Positions 1-19,440 of a DNA stretch of 64,000 nt are shown piece by piece. A program made the position numbers and the translations under genes. The stretch's first letter is position 1. Each line of letters begins with the position of its first letter. Below the pieces are notes generated by a model that saw only the letters and a list, made by a program, of their open reading frames with translations, was not told the DNA's origin and searched no databases. This DNA comes from Haemonchus contortus (Eukaryota; Nematoda; Chromadorea; Rhabditida; Trichostrongylidae). The DNA is taken from the NCBI GenBank assembly GCA_000469685.2, contig LS997564.1, forward strand, positions 20,697,460 to 20,761,459, given 5' to 3'.

Positions 1-1629
1 AGTAGCAAACTTTTGTTGGATAGTTGCCAAAAAAAAACAGAAAATTTAACCAGAAACGTCTAAAGAAAAACACATCTGAAGGATTGTTCAATTCGCTTCA
101 TTACGAAATACCTGTATTCTTTAACAATTCCATCGACTCCCTTGTCCGTTATTCGTTCCACGAATTCTGCTAGCACTCTGAGAGACCGATCGGTTGAATC
201 GCTTGACTGAAATGAATGAAAAATGTGAGTTATAATCTCATGGTCGGGTCACCTCGCTAATGCAGAGCTCTCCTCATTTTCGCGTAAAGTTGTCTTGCAG
301 CCAACGTACCATACAAGCTGGGAGGCTCCCATACTGGAGAAAATTGTTATGTATTCCTACCAGACACACACATACACACCGCTTCGCGAGCGCCTCACCA
401 GTCATGAGCGGAGTTTTGTTGAACTCATGCTGTTTAAGTAACTTGGTTCATTCCCGCAATTCTTTCAACTTTACTACGCAAAGCTACTCAGATTACGTTT
501 ATTTCACGCTTTCTCCACCCTCCGACCCCGCGGGCAGGACACTGTCCAGTCACTTTCTATAACTATATATCTACTATATATCAGTGTCCTAATCTCGCTG
601 CTTGTCCCAATGTCAAATTCGTAAGCTCCAGGTCCACGAAAACAATAGACATAAATTTCTTCTCAACGTCTCTCGAGGCGGAGACCAGTCCTCTCACATA
701 CAGTATTCTTGGCCAACGAGAACAGGAGCTATGAGCTTCTGGTCACTCACACACCCCGAAAACAAACAGGCACCCCAGGCGAGTTATATATGGTACAGGA
801 GGCGAGGGTAAGCGGGGTCTCGGTAGTGTAAGTGATAAGAGCCCAGTGCTCGAATAGCCCAAGTATGGGTTCCAGTCCAAAGTTTTTCTATAAATCGCCA
901 ACGTTGGAAAACTTCCGTATTGCGTACGGCGGCAAAATAACATGAGCTAACGAAACATCAAACCAAAACACATTACCCAACCGTCCCTACACTTCCCTAG
1001 CGTCTCCCACACAATGTCGACAGAGATCAATGTTTAGCTCCACAACTGCCGGTATCGGTCGACCAAAAGACGGGCGCAGTACGGGATTGACCTTCTCGTG
1101 ATTCATTGTCGGACTTTGTTAAGGTAGAAAACAAATGAGCGCTATCTAAGCAAGTACTTCCCTAATCATGCGCCGTCCCTGAGCAGCTGCTCAATTCACA
1201 AGGCCTACAAGTAGAGTGAGAAACTGTCGGAAACAATATAAAATAAGTGAGTAATTGAAAACTGCTACACATACAGAGTTCAGAAAGATTACTTTTTTAA
1301 CTAATGCTTAGTTGCATATGCAAATAAACATTTGCTTACCGAAATTTCGAAGCTTATTCTAATAAGTATTCGTTAAGGAGATCAGACTCGCTGCATTAAC
1401 TCCTACTTAGAACGATAGATAGATTTTCGCCCAAGTTAATCAAGTATTATAAACCATCAAATCATTTAGAAGAGTCAGAGTCATCCATATATAATTACAG
1501 GATGAACATCAATCGGATTTAGCTATATGCTTCCTTAGAGACTGCCACAGTACTCACTAGAGATTATCCAGTGCTATCACAAGAACAAATCCCCAAAAAA
1601 GTCGCTAAAACAGTAATCACATTCTCATT
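1..1629. other. No gene recognised
   Basis: I see no exon here with a convincing reading frame plus splice sites. Open frames are short and of no recognised family. A gene outside the window may have unrecognised exons here. Confidence 0.4.
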
Positions 1630-4600
1630 TCAAGGAATCAAAGAAGTACAAGAAAGACTGACCAGGGCTGATCTCTTCGCAAGAGCGTCGCGCTTGAAAG
1701 GACTTTCATTAGCTGCAGAAACGTGACTCTCTTCCTTTTCAATATTCGTTTCACGCTCATTTTCAACGTTCAAAGGATTCGAAGACATGTGGTAGCTAGC
1801 TATGATTTTCCGGGGCTGTGTCGTCTTAAGCTTATTGAGCGATCTCAATGAAATGGAACTTCTTTTCTCTGATACAGCCTGAACTGTGAGGCTACATAAA
1901 AGCGTTTTTGTCTAAAAGTTTATGATTATCCTTCGGCATTTATTGTAATGAAGTTTCATAAGCGAACCAGTCCTTAAAACGAAATGAAGGAACAAACAGA
2001 AGGGAAACTAGTAACCACTTTTTCAGACGAAACCGTTTCTAGCTATAGGAACCCAAGAACCTGATAGCGGGAGGGTTGCGCCCGTTATAGGCTGTAGTTC
2101 TATTGCAGAACCCACCTCGTTATCCCCATTTTTTTGTTTGTTGCCGGCACGTCCTGCTAGTGATGTCGTGTCCCGAGATTTGGATCCAGTTACGGCCGAC
2201 TGTAGTCCTCCCCAAACACGGGAGGCAAACGAAGTGAGTTCTGATGCCGCCACTATTACTGCAAAGAACACAAAGAGTTACACTCACTAAACACAAAATT
2301 TTACTATCGAAAAACTAGCGAAAATGATTAGCAGTAAACGTCACTAACGAGAGTCATAAGAAAGGCCCAAGCAATCCCATTATACAATGTCAAACGAAAC
2401 GCAACACTGACATTGTGACTGAAGTGAGCAATACGGGAACTAATATGTCATGCGAGCGGTTCGCTGTCGATGATGACGACTACGCAATCGAAGATTCGTT
2501 CCACAGACCAACGACTGCAGCTAGTTTCCGATATTTTGAGCTTATAACGTACAATAAACCAGTTTGTGCGAGTTTTTGACGCATGAAATCTCTTTCATTG
2601 AGTTATTCAGAAAATTCGCCAACAGTATGGAGGAGAAGGCCTATGGCACAGTTCTGGGTAGTGTCTAGAAAGCAGGACGCGAACCAAAGTGAATTCAAGG
2701 GATGGAATCTTTTAACAGTCAATGCCAAAACCTCTCCATGTCGCTAACCATTACCGCCTTAGTCTCTCACCTCGGTCTTTAGTATCTGGACACTCTCTAC
2801 ATTCGCGGTGGGTCTCTCACGGAGATTGCACATTTCTCTATCATTCGCTTCAATAGGCTCGAAAAGAGTAGAACGGGGAGTGCGGTTGTCTCTGCAACCA
2901 CATCCTCTCTCACAGTTAACGTCTTTCGCTGGAAACCATCTAATTCAGCGCTTTGTGATGCTGCAGGTGTGTTATAAGTATATTCTGCACTTCGATAAAG
3001 AACTACTGGCGACTCCCAAAACGGAAGTCCATTCTTCGCTTACCATCCATTCCTTGCCTACTCTCAAATTTGTATCAGATTTCGAAGATTTCTCTTTTAC
3101 TCGCAGGTACATAAGCACTCATCTGAGTGTTTTTGAGACGCTAATAAAGGACTGTTTCCAGCCTAGTGCTTGTGAAGCAATGGAATGAGAAGAAATTTTT
3201 TTCTATTCGATGTCCCTGTTACCAAAAGCCTCTTCGTAAAAGTTTCCATGACTGTAGAGTTTAAAAAATAGTATTGATACTGGATGATCTAAATAGGAAT
3301 CGAATCACATAACTTATCAGAAGGTTGTTGAAGGCGATCCAATCAAAACATAGGTCTTCAAAAACCTCTTAGTTTTAGAAAAGCCCTACGAAGCAAAAAA
3401 ACTTATCAACTTTACTCGATCCTAATGCCAAATATGCGTGGCGTCACCCTTATCTCTGCTCCCAGCCACCATGAGCGCAGACACATTCATGCCTTTATGT
3501 TCATTCATGGTGGGCGCTCACCCAAAATCACTTTCGAAACTCCGTTCGGAAAAAGTTAAGCGAATTTGGAAGGCAGGATTGAGACTTTCATCAGAACCTA
3601 CGTTTAGCAACATAGGACCGATTCCAAATAGCAACTCCGACTTGAGAACCCCTTTTTAGGAATGTTGACAAGAACGGGTAAGTGATGGCATAACCTTAGC
3701 TGCAACTGCATTAGAACACTAGCCTCAAATTTGCAAAGGAAGGAAGAATTGTAACGACAAAAAAAATGAGCTGCTTGCTTTTTATCGACCTCCCTCTCAA
3801 AACTTTCGCTATACTGAGACCGCGGGTTAGACTCAATCCGGTAAACTTCGAATCAAGAAAAATGGTCGTGTTTCTTCAGCGAGAAGGGTACACCTCACTA
3901 TACTTGCTTGCGTGGGGATCAATGGAGACGCCAACAAATTCCGCTAGCTAGTCGATAATGAACGGGACGACAGGCAATACAATCGATACAGATAATAACT
4001 ATACATACAAATACACATACGCATACATACAAGAATAAAGCCGACTATTCAGTATGTCTAAAAGATCTGCATAACCCATTTGAAAGGTGTCGAACGTTTT
4101 ACTCACCTCTGGTATCAAAAAACCAATCACGACGGCATGGGAAATCTATGAAGTGTAGTTGGGTCGATTCCGCGAGCAGATGCCGCGCTCTTTCGCGAAT
4201 TTTCAAAACAAGTTCTATCCCAGGCGAAAGACAAAGTTAAGCAAGTTATCCAACTCAATGATATATTGAAACAGAAGAGAAAGAATGGCATGTTTCGGAT
4301 CATCGGATACCTCAGCAAAGTGCCTTTACATCCTTTTTACATAAATTTGGTCACCTTTGGTTTTGCTCCTTTACCTGTGCCCTCAGAAGTAACTTTGTTT
4401 TCTCTTATTATTAAAGTCAGAAGTGGACTTTTCACGGACCAATGCGCGTCAAGATTCCATAGTAGATTCCACAAACCTGCTCGATACTTGAAAGGGTCAA
4501 AAAAATCGAAAATGAATATTATACATGGAAAATAATACTGTGGCCCGTATACGGGCCACGCGGTCCCAGGAGCATGACAGGGCGTGGCCCGTATACGGGC

Positions 4601-6180
4601 CACGCGGTCGTCAATGGGTTAAAACGGTCCAGGGGCTCTTAAAAATAAGAGGCAAAGGTAACGAGTCCATCGGAAATCTATTACCAAACTCTGTGCCGAA
4701 AGCGACGTGCCCATAGAAGGCTTTAAAACGTACGGAAACAGTATGGCGCCAGTGGGAGAACCTGTTTTTCAGCTGGCAGACAACCTGTTTCCGATCGACG
4801 AGTAATTGTGACAGGTAAGGTGTGGTTTATAGTCAGGCAAGTCACTTGGGAAAGGATTCAGCTGAGATTTCAATGGCTGGTCACTCAGCCGCTCGTGTGG
4901 TGCTGTGTGGGTGTTGCCGTTGGCTAACGAACGAGCGAGTAGCCAGCTCAGAAGGACGGCTCTGTGGGTGTGAGCACGTGGTCGAAATCAATAGGCGCTT
5001 TTACATTGTGAATTTCGAAACCGCTGAAGCTGACAGAGGCATCATACAAAAATGGTCAACCAAAACAAAAAAAGAAGAAGAAAAAAGAGCAACATGACCA
5101 AACCTACATCGCATTGGGGGATGGCGAACGAAGGCATTGAGATTTAAGAAAAACGGGAGTAAACAATAAAAGATCGACGTAGCGGAAAGTTCGATGGTTT
5201 TATGCGCTCAAAAGAAAGAGCTCATCGTCAAAATACACAGGAAAGCCTAAGCCGAGAGAAACGGCTCATCTACCATTTTCACCAAACTTAAGAACATTTC
5301 ATTGCAAAATACTGGACAGCATCACCTAAATCCTTAAAAATAAGCACAAAATGCGATAAAAAAGATTCAGAGCGTGGAAATCAGCAAGGGAATGGCACCA
5401 GCCCAATCGCTATGCTTTTGGGAACTGGGGCTGACGGTGAATGGCAAATTAAGTCGACGCGTTTCTACGAACCACATACCTCTGGCGATGACTAACACCT
5501 GTTATCGAGCCAGCTGCGAAACGACAAATAGACGCTGCGTTGACCGCATGTCGATAACGCTTCCGCTATGATGGGAGTGCTTTCACGTCACAGATCTGCT
5601 ATCACTGACGTTTCAGACACCCAAGACGTGTGTCACTACCTTTACACCTCACCATTGCCCATACAAACAGTAGGGGGACTTTAACATACCGTGGACGTGT
5701 GATTCAGTAATCCCCCAAGTGCCCCATCAGGAATCCAGTGGGCCTCACCCAGGGTACCCTTTTGTTGCGTCGTATATGTGATCGGTGTTTGGAGGCACTT
5801 GGCTGCTTTCATAGTCCGCCGGCCGGCCGGCCCGCGAGCGAGCAAGCGCGCCTCGCGGGACTACTCGCACTGCGGTATGGATCAAGACCCGGTTGTAAAC
5901 AAGTGCCAAGCGCCGTGCCCGGCCGGCAGACTATGAAAGCAGCCCTTGAGATTGTCTTTCGGTTACTATGTAGCACAACACAGATATTATTTTTGGAAAT
6001 CATGCATTTATAGTGAAACGCTCACGATTAAAGGATTCTTTCGAGGGCAAAGCTACCAAAAACATCCGAAATTTTGCTCGAACTGAACTGTATGAAATTG
6101 CGCATCAGAGATGTAATGGAAAACAGTCAGCACAGTGTTTGATGATGCTCGATACAGCAAATGCCAGGGAAGAAGTTTCC
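1630..6180 (-). CDS. Unidentified spliced gene, 3' part (minus strand)
   Basis: I do not recognise the family. A chain of exon-like segments with compatible phases runs from high to low coordinates: 6180-6057, 5802-5690, 4772-4685, 4214-4107, 3943-3899, 3651-3522, 3251-3223, then less surely 3162-3140, 2258-2116 and a last exon 1878-1630 ending in a stop. From 4772 to 3223 five consecutive junctions keep frame, with GT donors such as GTGAGT and GTAATA. That stretch reads smoothly, with residues such as HFIDFPCRRDWFFDTR and MLLNVGSDES. The terminal exon is Ser/Lys/Glu-rich and probably disordered. The 6180-5802 link does not match in phase, so an exon is missing or mis-drawn there. The first exons were not found. 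It lies downstream of mcm-3 on the same strand. The joins from 3223 to 2258 are tentative. Confidence 0.5.
4537..4622 (-). repeat. Interspersed repeat with two perfect 20-nt palindromes
   Basis: A self-complementary block (GTGGCCCGTATACGGGCCAC) occurs at 4540-4559 and again at 4584-4603. Read on the minus strand the element begins TTAACCCATTGACGACCGCG. A related copy lies at 62,450-62,520 on the plus strand, so this is a dispersed family. It sits in an intron of the unidentified gene. Confidence 0.7.
5801..5945. mobile_element. Hairpin MITE-like element, GC-rich
   Basis: Outer inverted repeats run from GGCTGCTTTCATAGTC at 5801 to the complementary GACTATGAAAGCAGCC near 5929-5944. Next to these, inside the element, are CCGGCCGG repeats on both sides. 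There is no coding capacity. The left end touches the proposed exon boundary at 5802, so the element may supply that splice acceptor or the exon start may be wrong. Confidence 0.6.
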
Positions 6181-6279
6181 CTAACCTACCTCCTCAGTTC
6201 TCTTAAGGTTTCATCACCCTGTGCTCTGCTTAGTCACCGCTTGACATTTTCCCCCCTTCGCCAAGCTGCATAGTTTTGG

Positions 6280-6690
6280 AGAACGGAACTTTCACCCATT
6301 TTGAGAGGCCCTCGGCAAGGTGATTTGAACGACTTTGGCGCCTATCATTGGGCCTACGGACTGCGATTTAAACGACCCTGGGGCCTAGTATTGCGGCACA
6401 AACTTGTAGTAGAGTAGTTCAGTAGGATTAGTTGATACCACTGATCTACTCTACTTCCAGTTTGGGGGTGCCGGAATTTCTCCCCGAATTTCCGCGGCAA
6501 GCGGCAAAAATCACGCGGCGGCTATCCTACCGTGCACTAAGAATTCAAAACTTTCCCTTCATAGCGCGCGATCGGGTGCGCCGGATACAACGCCATTTTC
6601 GGAGAAAAGATGCTGGACCCAAAATTTTGGCCCCAATGATAAGCGTTAAAGTTGGCCAAATCGCGAAAAATTTTGCCTAGCTGATCTATT
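6280..6690. repeat. Interspers­ed non-coding repeat (related to 59.06-59.33 kb)
   Basis: Segments such as CTCCCCGAAT, the CGCGCGATCGGGTGCG block and CGGCGGCTATCCTA recur in reverse orientation at 59,060-59,330. The right end contains AAAGCACAGTTCACGA, a motif also seen reversed at about 7,390, 54,385 and 56,670. It looks like a non-autonomous element end. No gene was seen. Confidence 0.5.
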
Positions 6691-6912
6691 AAAGCACAGT
6701 TCACGACAGTTTTGGGTAATTGACTATGTCAGAAATGGAAGATAAGATGGAAAATAGTGCAATGAAGGCAAAGAAAGAGCGTGAATCAGTGCTTCCAAGG
6801 TGTTAAGAGGGGGCAGAGCGAGAATGAGACCAGAAAATGGAGAACAATGGGCTTTAGGACGAGCCATACAATTGTGTCATTGCGTACGTGCGCGATGCGA
6901 ATGGTTGCTTTA

Positions 6913-7064
6913 AGACCTTAGCGTCCGTCCGTCCGTCCGTCCGGAGCGTTGCGTGTCTGCGACGGCGGCCCTAGCCACTTGTTGACAACACTGGATCACG
7001 TGCCGACAAGTGGCTAGGGCTGCCGCCGCACGCACGCAAGGTGTCGGACTTACGGGCGGACGTC
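6913..7064. mobile_element. Hairpin MITE-like element with GTCC tandem repeat
   Basis: A left arm (GCGGCCCTAGCCACTTGT) pairs with the right arm (ACAAGTGGCTAGGGC) across a short loop. The outer arms carry GTCCGTCC tandem units on the left and GGGCGGACG on the right. Non-coding. It resembles in style the GACC-repeat hairpin at 57,828-57,983. Confidence 0.6.
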
Positions 7065-7752
7065 GAAGTCTGAAAGCAGCCAATAGCTGGCTACAGTAAG
7101 CAAAAATGTCCTTGAGAATTCATTCACTAATAAGCATAAGTTTAAAAAAAAACCTTAGTAACAACGGAAATAGCACCTTTTCAGTATCTTGAGCGAATAT
7201 TGCAATCAGTATCGCCTCGACACTCGTCTGACAATACATCAGTCGAGGAACGGGGCACCCGGGCGATTCGGTATCGGAGTTCCCACTCTGCCCTAGTTGT
7301 TGAGTTTTGGGACCCCACAGCACCCTTCCTGTTACCCTTTGAGAACATGGGGTAATCGTAGAGGGAAAACTCAGAAACCATGCTTATCGTGAACTGTGCC
7401 TTTGAACTACTCCACTTCAAAGTCGTCCTAAACGCCTCAAATTCCGCTCCAATTTGCCGCGTAAAGACGCTTACAAAGTTCTGTTCTCCGTTCGTTCTAT
7501 TAAGTGGTTGTGAAGAGTGTTGCTGATTTTTCGAATCGTTTCTCCAAATTTCATTGTTTAAAATATTATATTTCGTCGCAAATTATCACGACTGCTTATG
7601 AAGTAGTGGAAGTCATTATTCTAACCGAACTATAGCATGTGAGTGAGCAAGACAATGTACAGGTACACAAATTTAAGAGCAAAATCATTACCATAATTTC
7701 CCCTCAGCAATTATTTGTTCGATAACCAACTACGAACAATAGATACAGAATC

Positions 7753-7758
7753 TTTATT
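7753..7758 (-). terminator. Possible poly(A) signal of mcm-3
   Basis: AATAAA on the minus strand, about 200 bases beyond the mcm-3 stop codon. Nearer AT-rich variants exist, so the actual cleavage site is uncertain. Confidence 0.35.
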
Positions 7759-7961
7759 TTCCATTACAACTCACCAGAATCAAAGGACGATAAGCATTAT
7801 AATGAGAAAAAGCTCAAAAATTGTGAAGAGATCTCAAAAACTGCTGAAAAAGATTTGTAACTGTGAAAAGAGAAATAATTATACAGTCAAGACCGAGATA
7901 TTTATCCTTTTTAGAATGGGAAATTGATAGTTTTTTAAGTGACAGGTTTGATAGAATTCCC

Positions 7962-16348
<8,387 letters not shown>

Positions 16349-16350
16349 GT

Positions 16351-16353
16351 CTG
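16351..16353 (-). promoter_or_regulatory. Likely spliced-leader acceptor of mcm-3
   Basis: TTTTTGCAG ends 2 nt before the ATG on the minus strand, with no upstream coding exon seen. This is the usual layout of a nematode trans-splice acceptor. Confidence 0.6.
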
Positions 16354-17129
16354 CAAAAAGCATTGGTTGAGGCAGTAACATGCTACCTCAAAACAAAATA
16401 ACAACGCGAATGGAGCTACATCCGAAATTGGTCTGGAACCTTAATCATCGTAGCGGGTGGTTAACAATTCTACAAGGAATCGAAAGGAGGAACTAATGAC
16501 CATCAACTCCAAATACAAAATAGGAACGGAGATTACCCGCCTTATTTGAAACTGCACTTTCCCGCTACAATTTCTTCGATGGGAGCGCGCTTTCTGAAGG
16601 CAGTATTCATGCACCAATTTGGTAATCGTTGGGTTCCTCGAATTCTTCTTGTCAGTACCTCCTACAAAATAAATTCAGCACAAGTGGGGGAAGCAGATGG
16701 TGAAATTCTAGAAACTAGGGGTCACACAATTGAGAGGCAGGGATTCCATCTGTCGCGTCTATTCATTTACTGATCGTTGTAAAAGTAACATCAAATTTGC
16801 TGAGACTCAGATTCGAGATGAAAAATGTGAAATGCATTAGTTAGTGCGACCAAGGATAGGTGGCTGAGTCTTTATTCAGTGTAGATAAATAATGAGCTCT
16901 ATCCAGATGGGAGCGAAAAATTAGTATGAGGATATGGACGGTGTAATCCGAGTGATAGCGGAAAGGCTGTTCGTGGAAAGGAAAAGATCACAAAACAAGC
17001 TCCCTGATGACCATGTTTACAGATTATAATTGGCTTTTTTCATGTGTATCAGAATTAGTTGGGTAAGCCGTCTTCGAGAACTGTTTCCATTTCCGGAAAA
17101 GAGCTTTTGCGAGTACGCAAAACTAAACA
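16354..17129. other. Intergenic, upstream of mcm-3
   Basis: No gene recognised. Sequence near 17,050-17,130 resembles the 3' flank of the astacin relic at 21.7 kb, so the duplicated unit begins here. Confidence 0.45.
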
Positions 17130-17894
17130 TGATCAACACTCATTAATGCAAACATTCTCATTCATCGCATGTTCAACATCCCCGAGGACAGTAAGTCTTC
17201 CTTTGCTCATGCATGACACCATCCAGATAGCAGAATCCGTTCGTAATGTCTGAATGTCTGCTGGGCATCTGAAGAATCATCACGAGTTCCTTTCTAGTGA
17301 ATCTTAGAAAGCATTTTCTTACTCTGAACGATCCTCGCACTTGTTTTGCTCTTGGACAGCATGAGTGGTAGTAGCAATAGTGGTGGGAGTAGGCCATGTG
17401 GTGCTACGGGTCGTTGGCCTTACTGTAGTAGGTCGAGGCTCGTCCTTCGAAACTAAAGAAGTTCAATGAGACATCGACGAATTCAGGCATACGGCATTAC
17501 CTTATCGGTATCGTAAAACCGTTTGTGATATGTAGGCCCTATTCCATGTTATTATTGGACCACGATTAGTATAAACACGAAGTTTGACCCCTGCGGTGCT
17601 AGGAGAACAGAATGAGCAAGAATTTAAAGAGCAGAAATGAGATTGAGACTAGTCAACAGTGCATACATTTTCACAAAACGATACCTATAACCAGTAAGCT
17701 TCTGATTCCTGTTTGTCTTGATTTCTACACCAGCGTTTGGGCAGCCTTCAAGGGCATGGTGACAGGAAAAACTCACAAGCTCTATTGCGGTTTCGGTACT
17801 TTCAGGAGACCAAAAACTGACTTTTCTTCAAAGAGTCACTACTCTCAGGTTTGGCAAGAATTGCGCAGCGTACTTGAATCCAATATTAGAATCC
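17130..17894 (-). pseudogene. Astacin metalloprotease relic F (3' exons only)
   Basis: The minus strand keeps decayed versions of the last exons of the astacin genes: end of the CUB domain (about 17,890-17,560), the Thr/Pro linker (about 17,450-17,330) and the ShK-like end with NGFCYLDGVMHEQRKTYCPRGC split by changes at 17,270-17,173. Frame breaks occur between exons. The catalytic half is missing: the copy stops at about 17,890, where reverse-transcriptase sequence begins. It is probably non-functional. Confidence 0.75.
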
Positions 17895-18604
17895 ACTATA
17901 TCGCGTAATTTGCTCAGTAGTGCGTAGCAGAGTACCATCCAGCGCTAACGTCATGTAGCCAACCGAGATATTCAGAACAACATCGTAGATTCTACATTCA
18001 CCAAGCGGTAAATCTCCCAAATGAAAAACAAAAGTTTTCGATGGATTCACATCCAGATCAAATTTTGTAGCCCAGCACAATAAGTTACCAATTGAATGAT
18101 TTAGAGCACAATGCACTCCATCTCTGCTATTGGAATCGTAGATACCATATATCTTGACCTCATCGGCATAAATTTGGACTTTTACTTGCTCAGAAGTTTT
18201 TAGAGCAGCAACCAAATCGATGGTATAGATAAGAAACAGTAAAGGAGAAAGCACTCCGCCTTGAGGTACTCCACTTGTACAGCAATGTCGGTCGGGAAGC
18301 TCCCTTCCTACTCTTACGGTCATATGCCTTTCAGATATATATGATTCCAACCACCTCATAAGTTTAGGTCCAATTCCAAAAGATCTAAGTTTGCGAAGCA
18401 GTTTAGCACCTTATGGAAGGCTTTGGAAAGATCCACATGTGTATATAACACCAACTGAGTATCCCTGGCTGAGGGCAAAGTTCCAATCAAACAGACTATC
18501 TACCAGATTTGTAGTCGTTGACATCCCTGGCAGAAAACCGTGCTGCTCTCTTGGTAGAAGGTTGGATTCAAATAACCAAGAGAGAATCTTTCCTCGAATA
18601 ACTT
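17895..18604 (-). mobile_element. Non-LTR (CR1-like) reverse transcriptase fragment, minus
   Basis: The minus strand encodes reverse transcriptase blocks in order: QHGFLPGMSTTTNL (18.53 kb), then KLLRKLRSFGIGPKLMRWL, SGVPQGGVLSPLLFLIY (18.28-18.23 kb), and YADE in place of the catalytic YADD (about 18.16 kb). The frame is broken near 18.4 kb. No endonuclease domain is present. It is a dead LINE fragment, related to but not the same copy as the adjacent plus-strand fragment. Confidence 0.8.
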
Positions 18605-19440
18605 TTTCCATATGCAGATGATTTGAAAATTTGCAAACCAATTTCGAGTCCGAGCGACCCGAAAATTCTGCAAAAGGCGATTGACTTGACGGTTGAATGG
18701 TCCATATGGCAATTGCCCTAGTTCCGCAAAAAACGGTTTATATACAGCTAGTGTCTGGGAGGTCAATAGATCACTTGTATACCGTTGCTAGGGTCCCTCT
18801 TACTGTTGTTGAATCGGTAAGAGACCTAGGTCTCAGGTATAACAGCAAACTGGACTTTTCGGAACGTATAATCGAAAAGGTAAAAATGGCTCATACTCGC
18901 ACATTTCAGATCTTCAACGGGTCATCTACCAGGATTAAAGAAGCATGGCTCAGCGCTCACAAATCATACGTTCGACCGTTGGAAAATCTAATTCTACTGT
19001 TTTTTAATCCATCTAAAAGAAAGCATTTATATGCATTGGAGAAGTTTTGGAATAACTTCACTCGTAAACTGCTGATTCGCCTCTGTGGTTTCCTCTATGA
19101 CAAAATAAAAGAAGCTGCAATCAGGAACAAGTATCTGGGAATATCAATTCTACAATCTAGACGTAAAGTTTTTGATCTCTGTTTAGTTTACGAGATGATA
19201 CAGGGTTTATCTGGTTCCAATTTATGCAAAGTTTTCAAAATGATGCCCTCGAGAACAAGAGGAGGGGCCAGTAAGATTTTTCTCAGCCAACCCAAGACTA
19301 CCTTGCGAGCCAAGAGTTTCTCGTTCAGAGCTGGGAGTCATAATTTGATGCTTTCAAAAATGATACCATTAAACACATCCTCGGCTAAATTTAGACATCG
19401 AGTTGCCAAAATACTTTTAAGATATGATACAGAGTACTAG
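18605..19440 (+). mobile_element. Non-LTR (CR1-like) reverse transcriptase fragment, plus
   Basis: Starts inside the palm with an intact PYADDLKIC, then an in-frame stop near 18,720. After that comes an open frame to 19,440 with the thumb and C-terminal region of LINE reverse transcriptases (VESVRDLGLRYNSKLDF, then a Lys/Arg-rich tail). It abuts the minus-strand fragment at about 18,605. The 5' part and the endonuclease are absent, so it is inactive. AT-rich sequence after 19,440 may be its 3' UTR. Confidence 0.8.

Larger units (their letters stand above)
6691..7961. other. Intergenic: mcm-3 3' flank with repeats
   Basis: No coding exon was recognised between the unidentified gene and the mcm-3 stop codon. 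The stretch holds the hairpin element at 6,913-7,064 and dispersed repeat sequence at about 7,180-7,420, including ATCGTGAACTGTGCCTTT. The last 400 bases before 7,962 are AT-rich and would be mcm-3 3' UTR. Confidence 0.5.

Noticed and set aside
2808..3188. 126-codon plus-strand frame
   Set aside because: Opposite to the proposed minus-strand exons; no plus-strand partners with matching phase were found. I could not fully exclude it.
6013..6273. 86-codon plus-strand frame, reads plausibly as protein
   Set aside because: The minus strand over the same bases has an exon-like frame with acceptor and donor. The strand choice is a judgement and could be reversed by RNA data.
17895..19440. Twin-priming inversion of one LINE
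   Set aside because: In twin priming the two parts should be complementary portions of one copy; here both cover the YADD region and differ in sequence.
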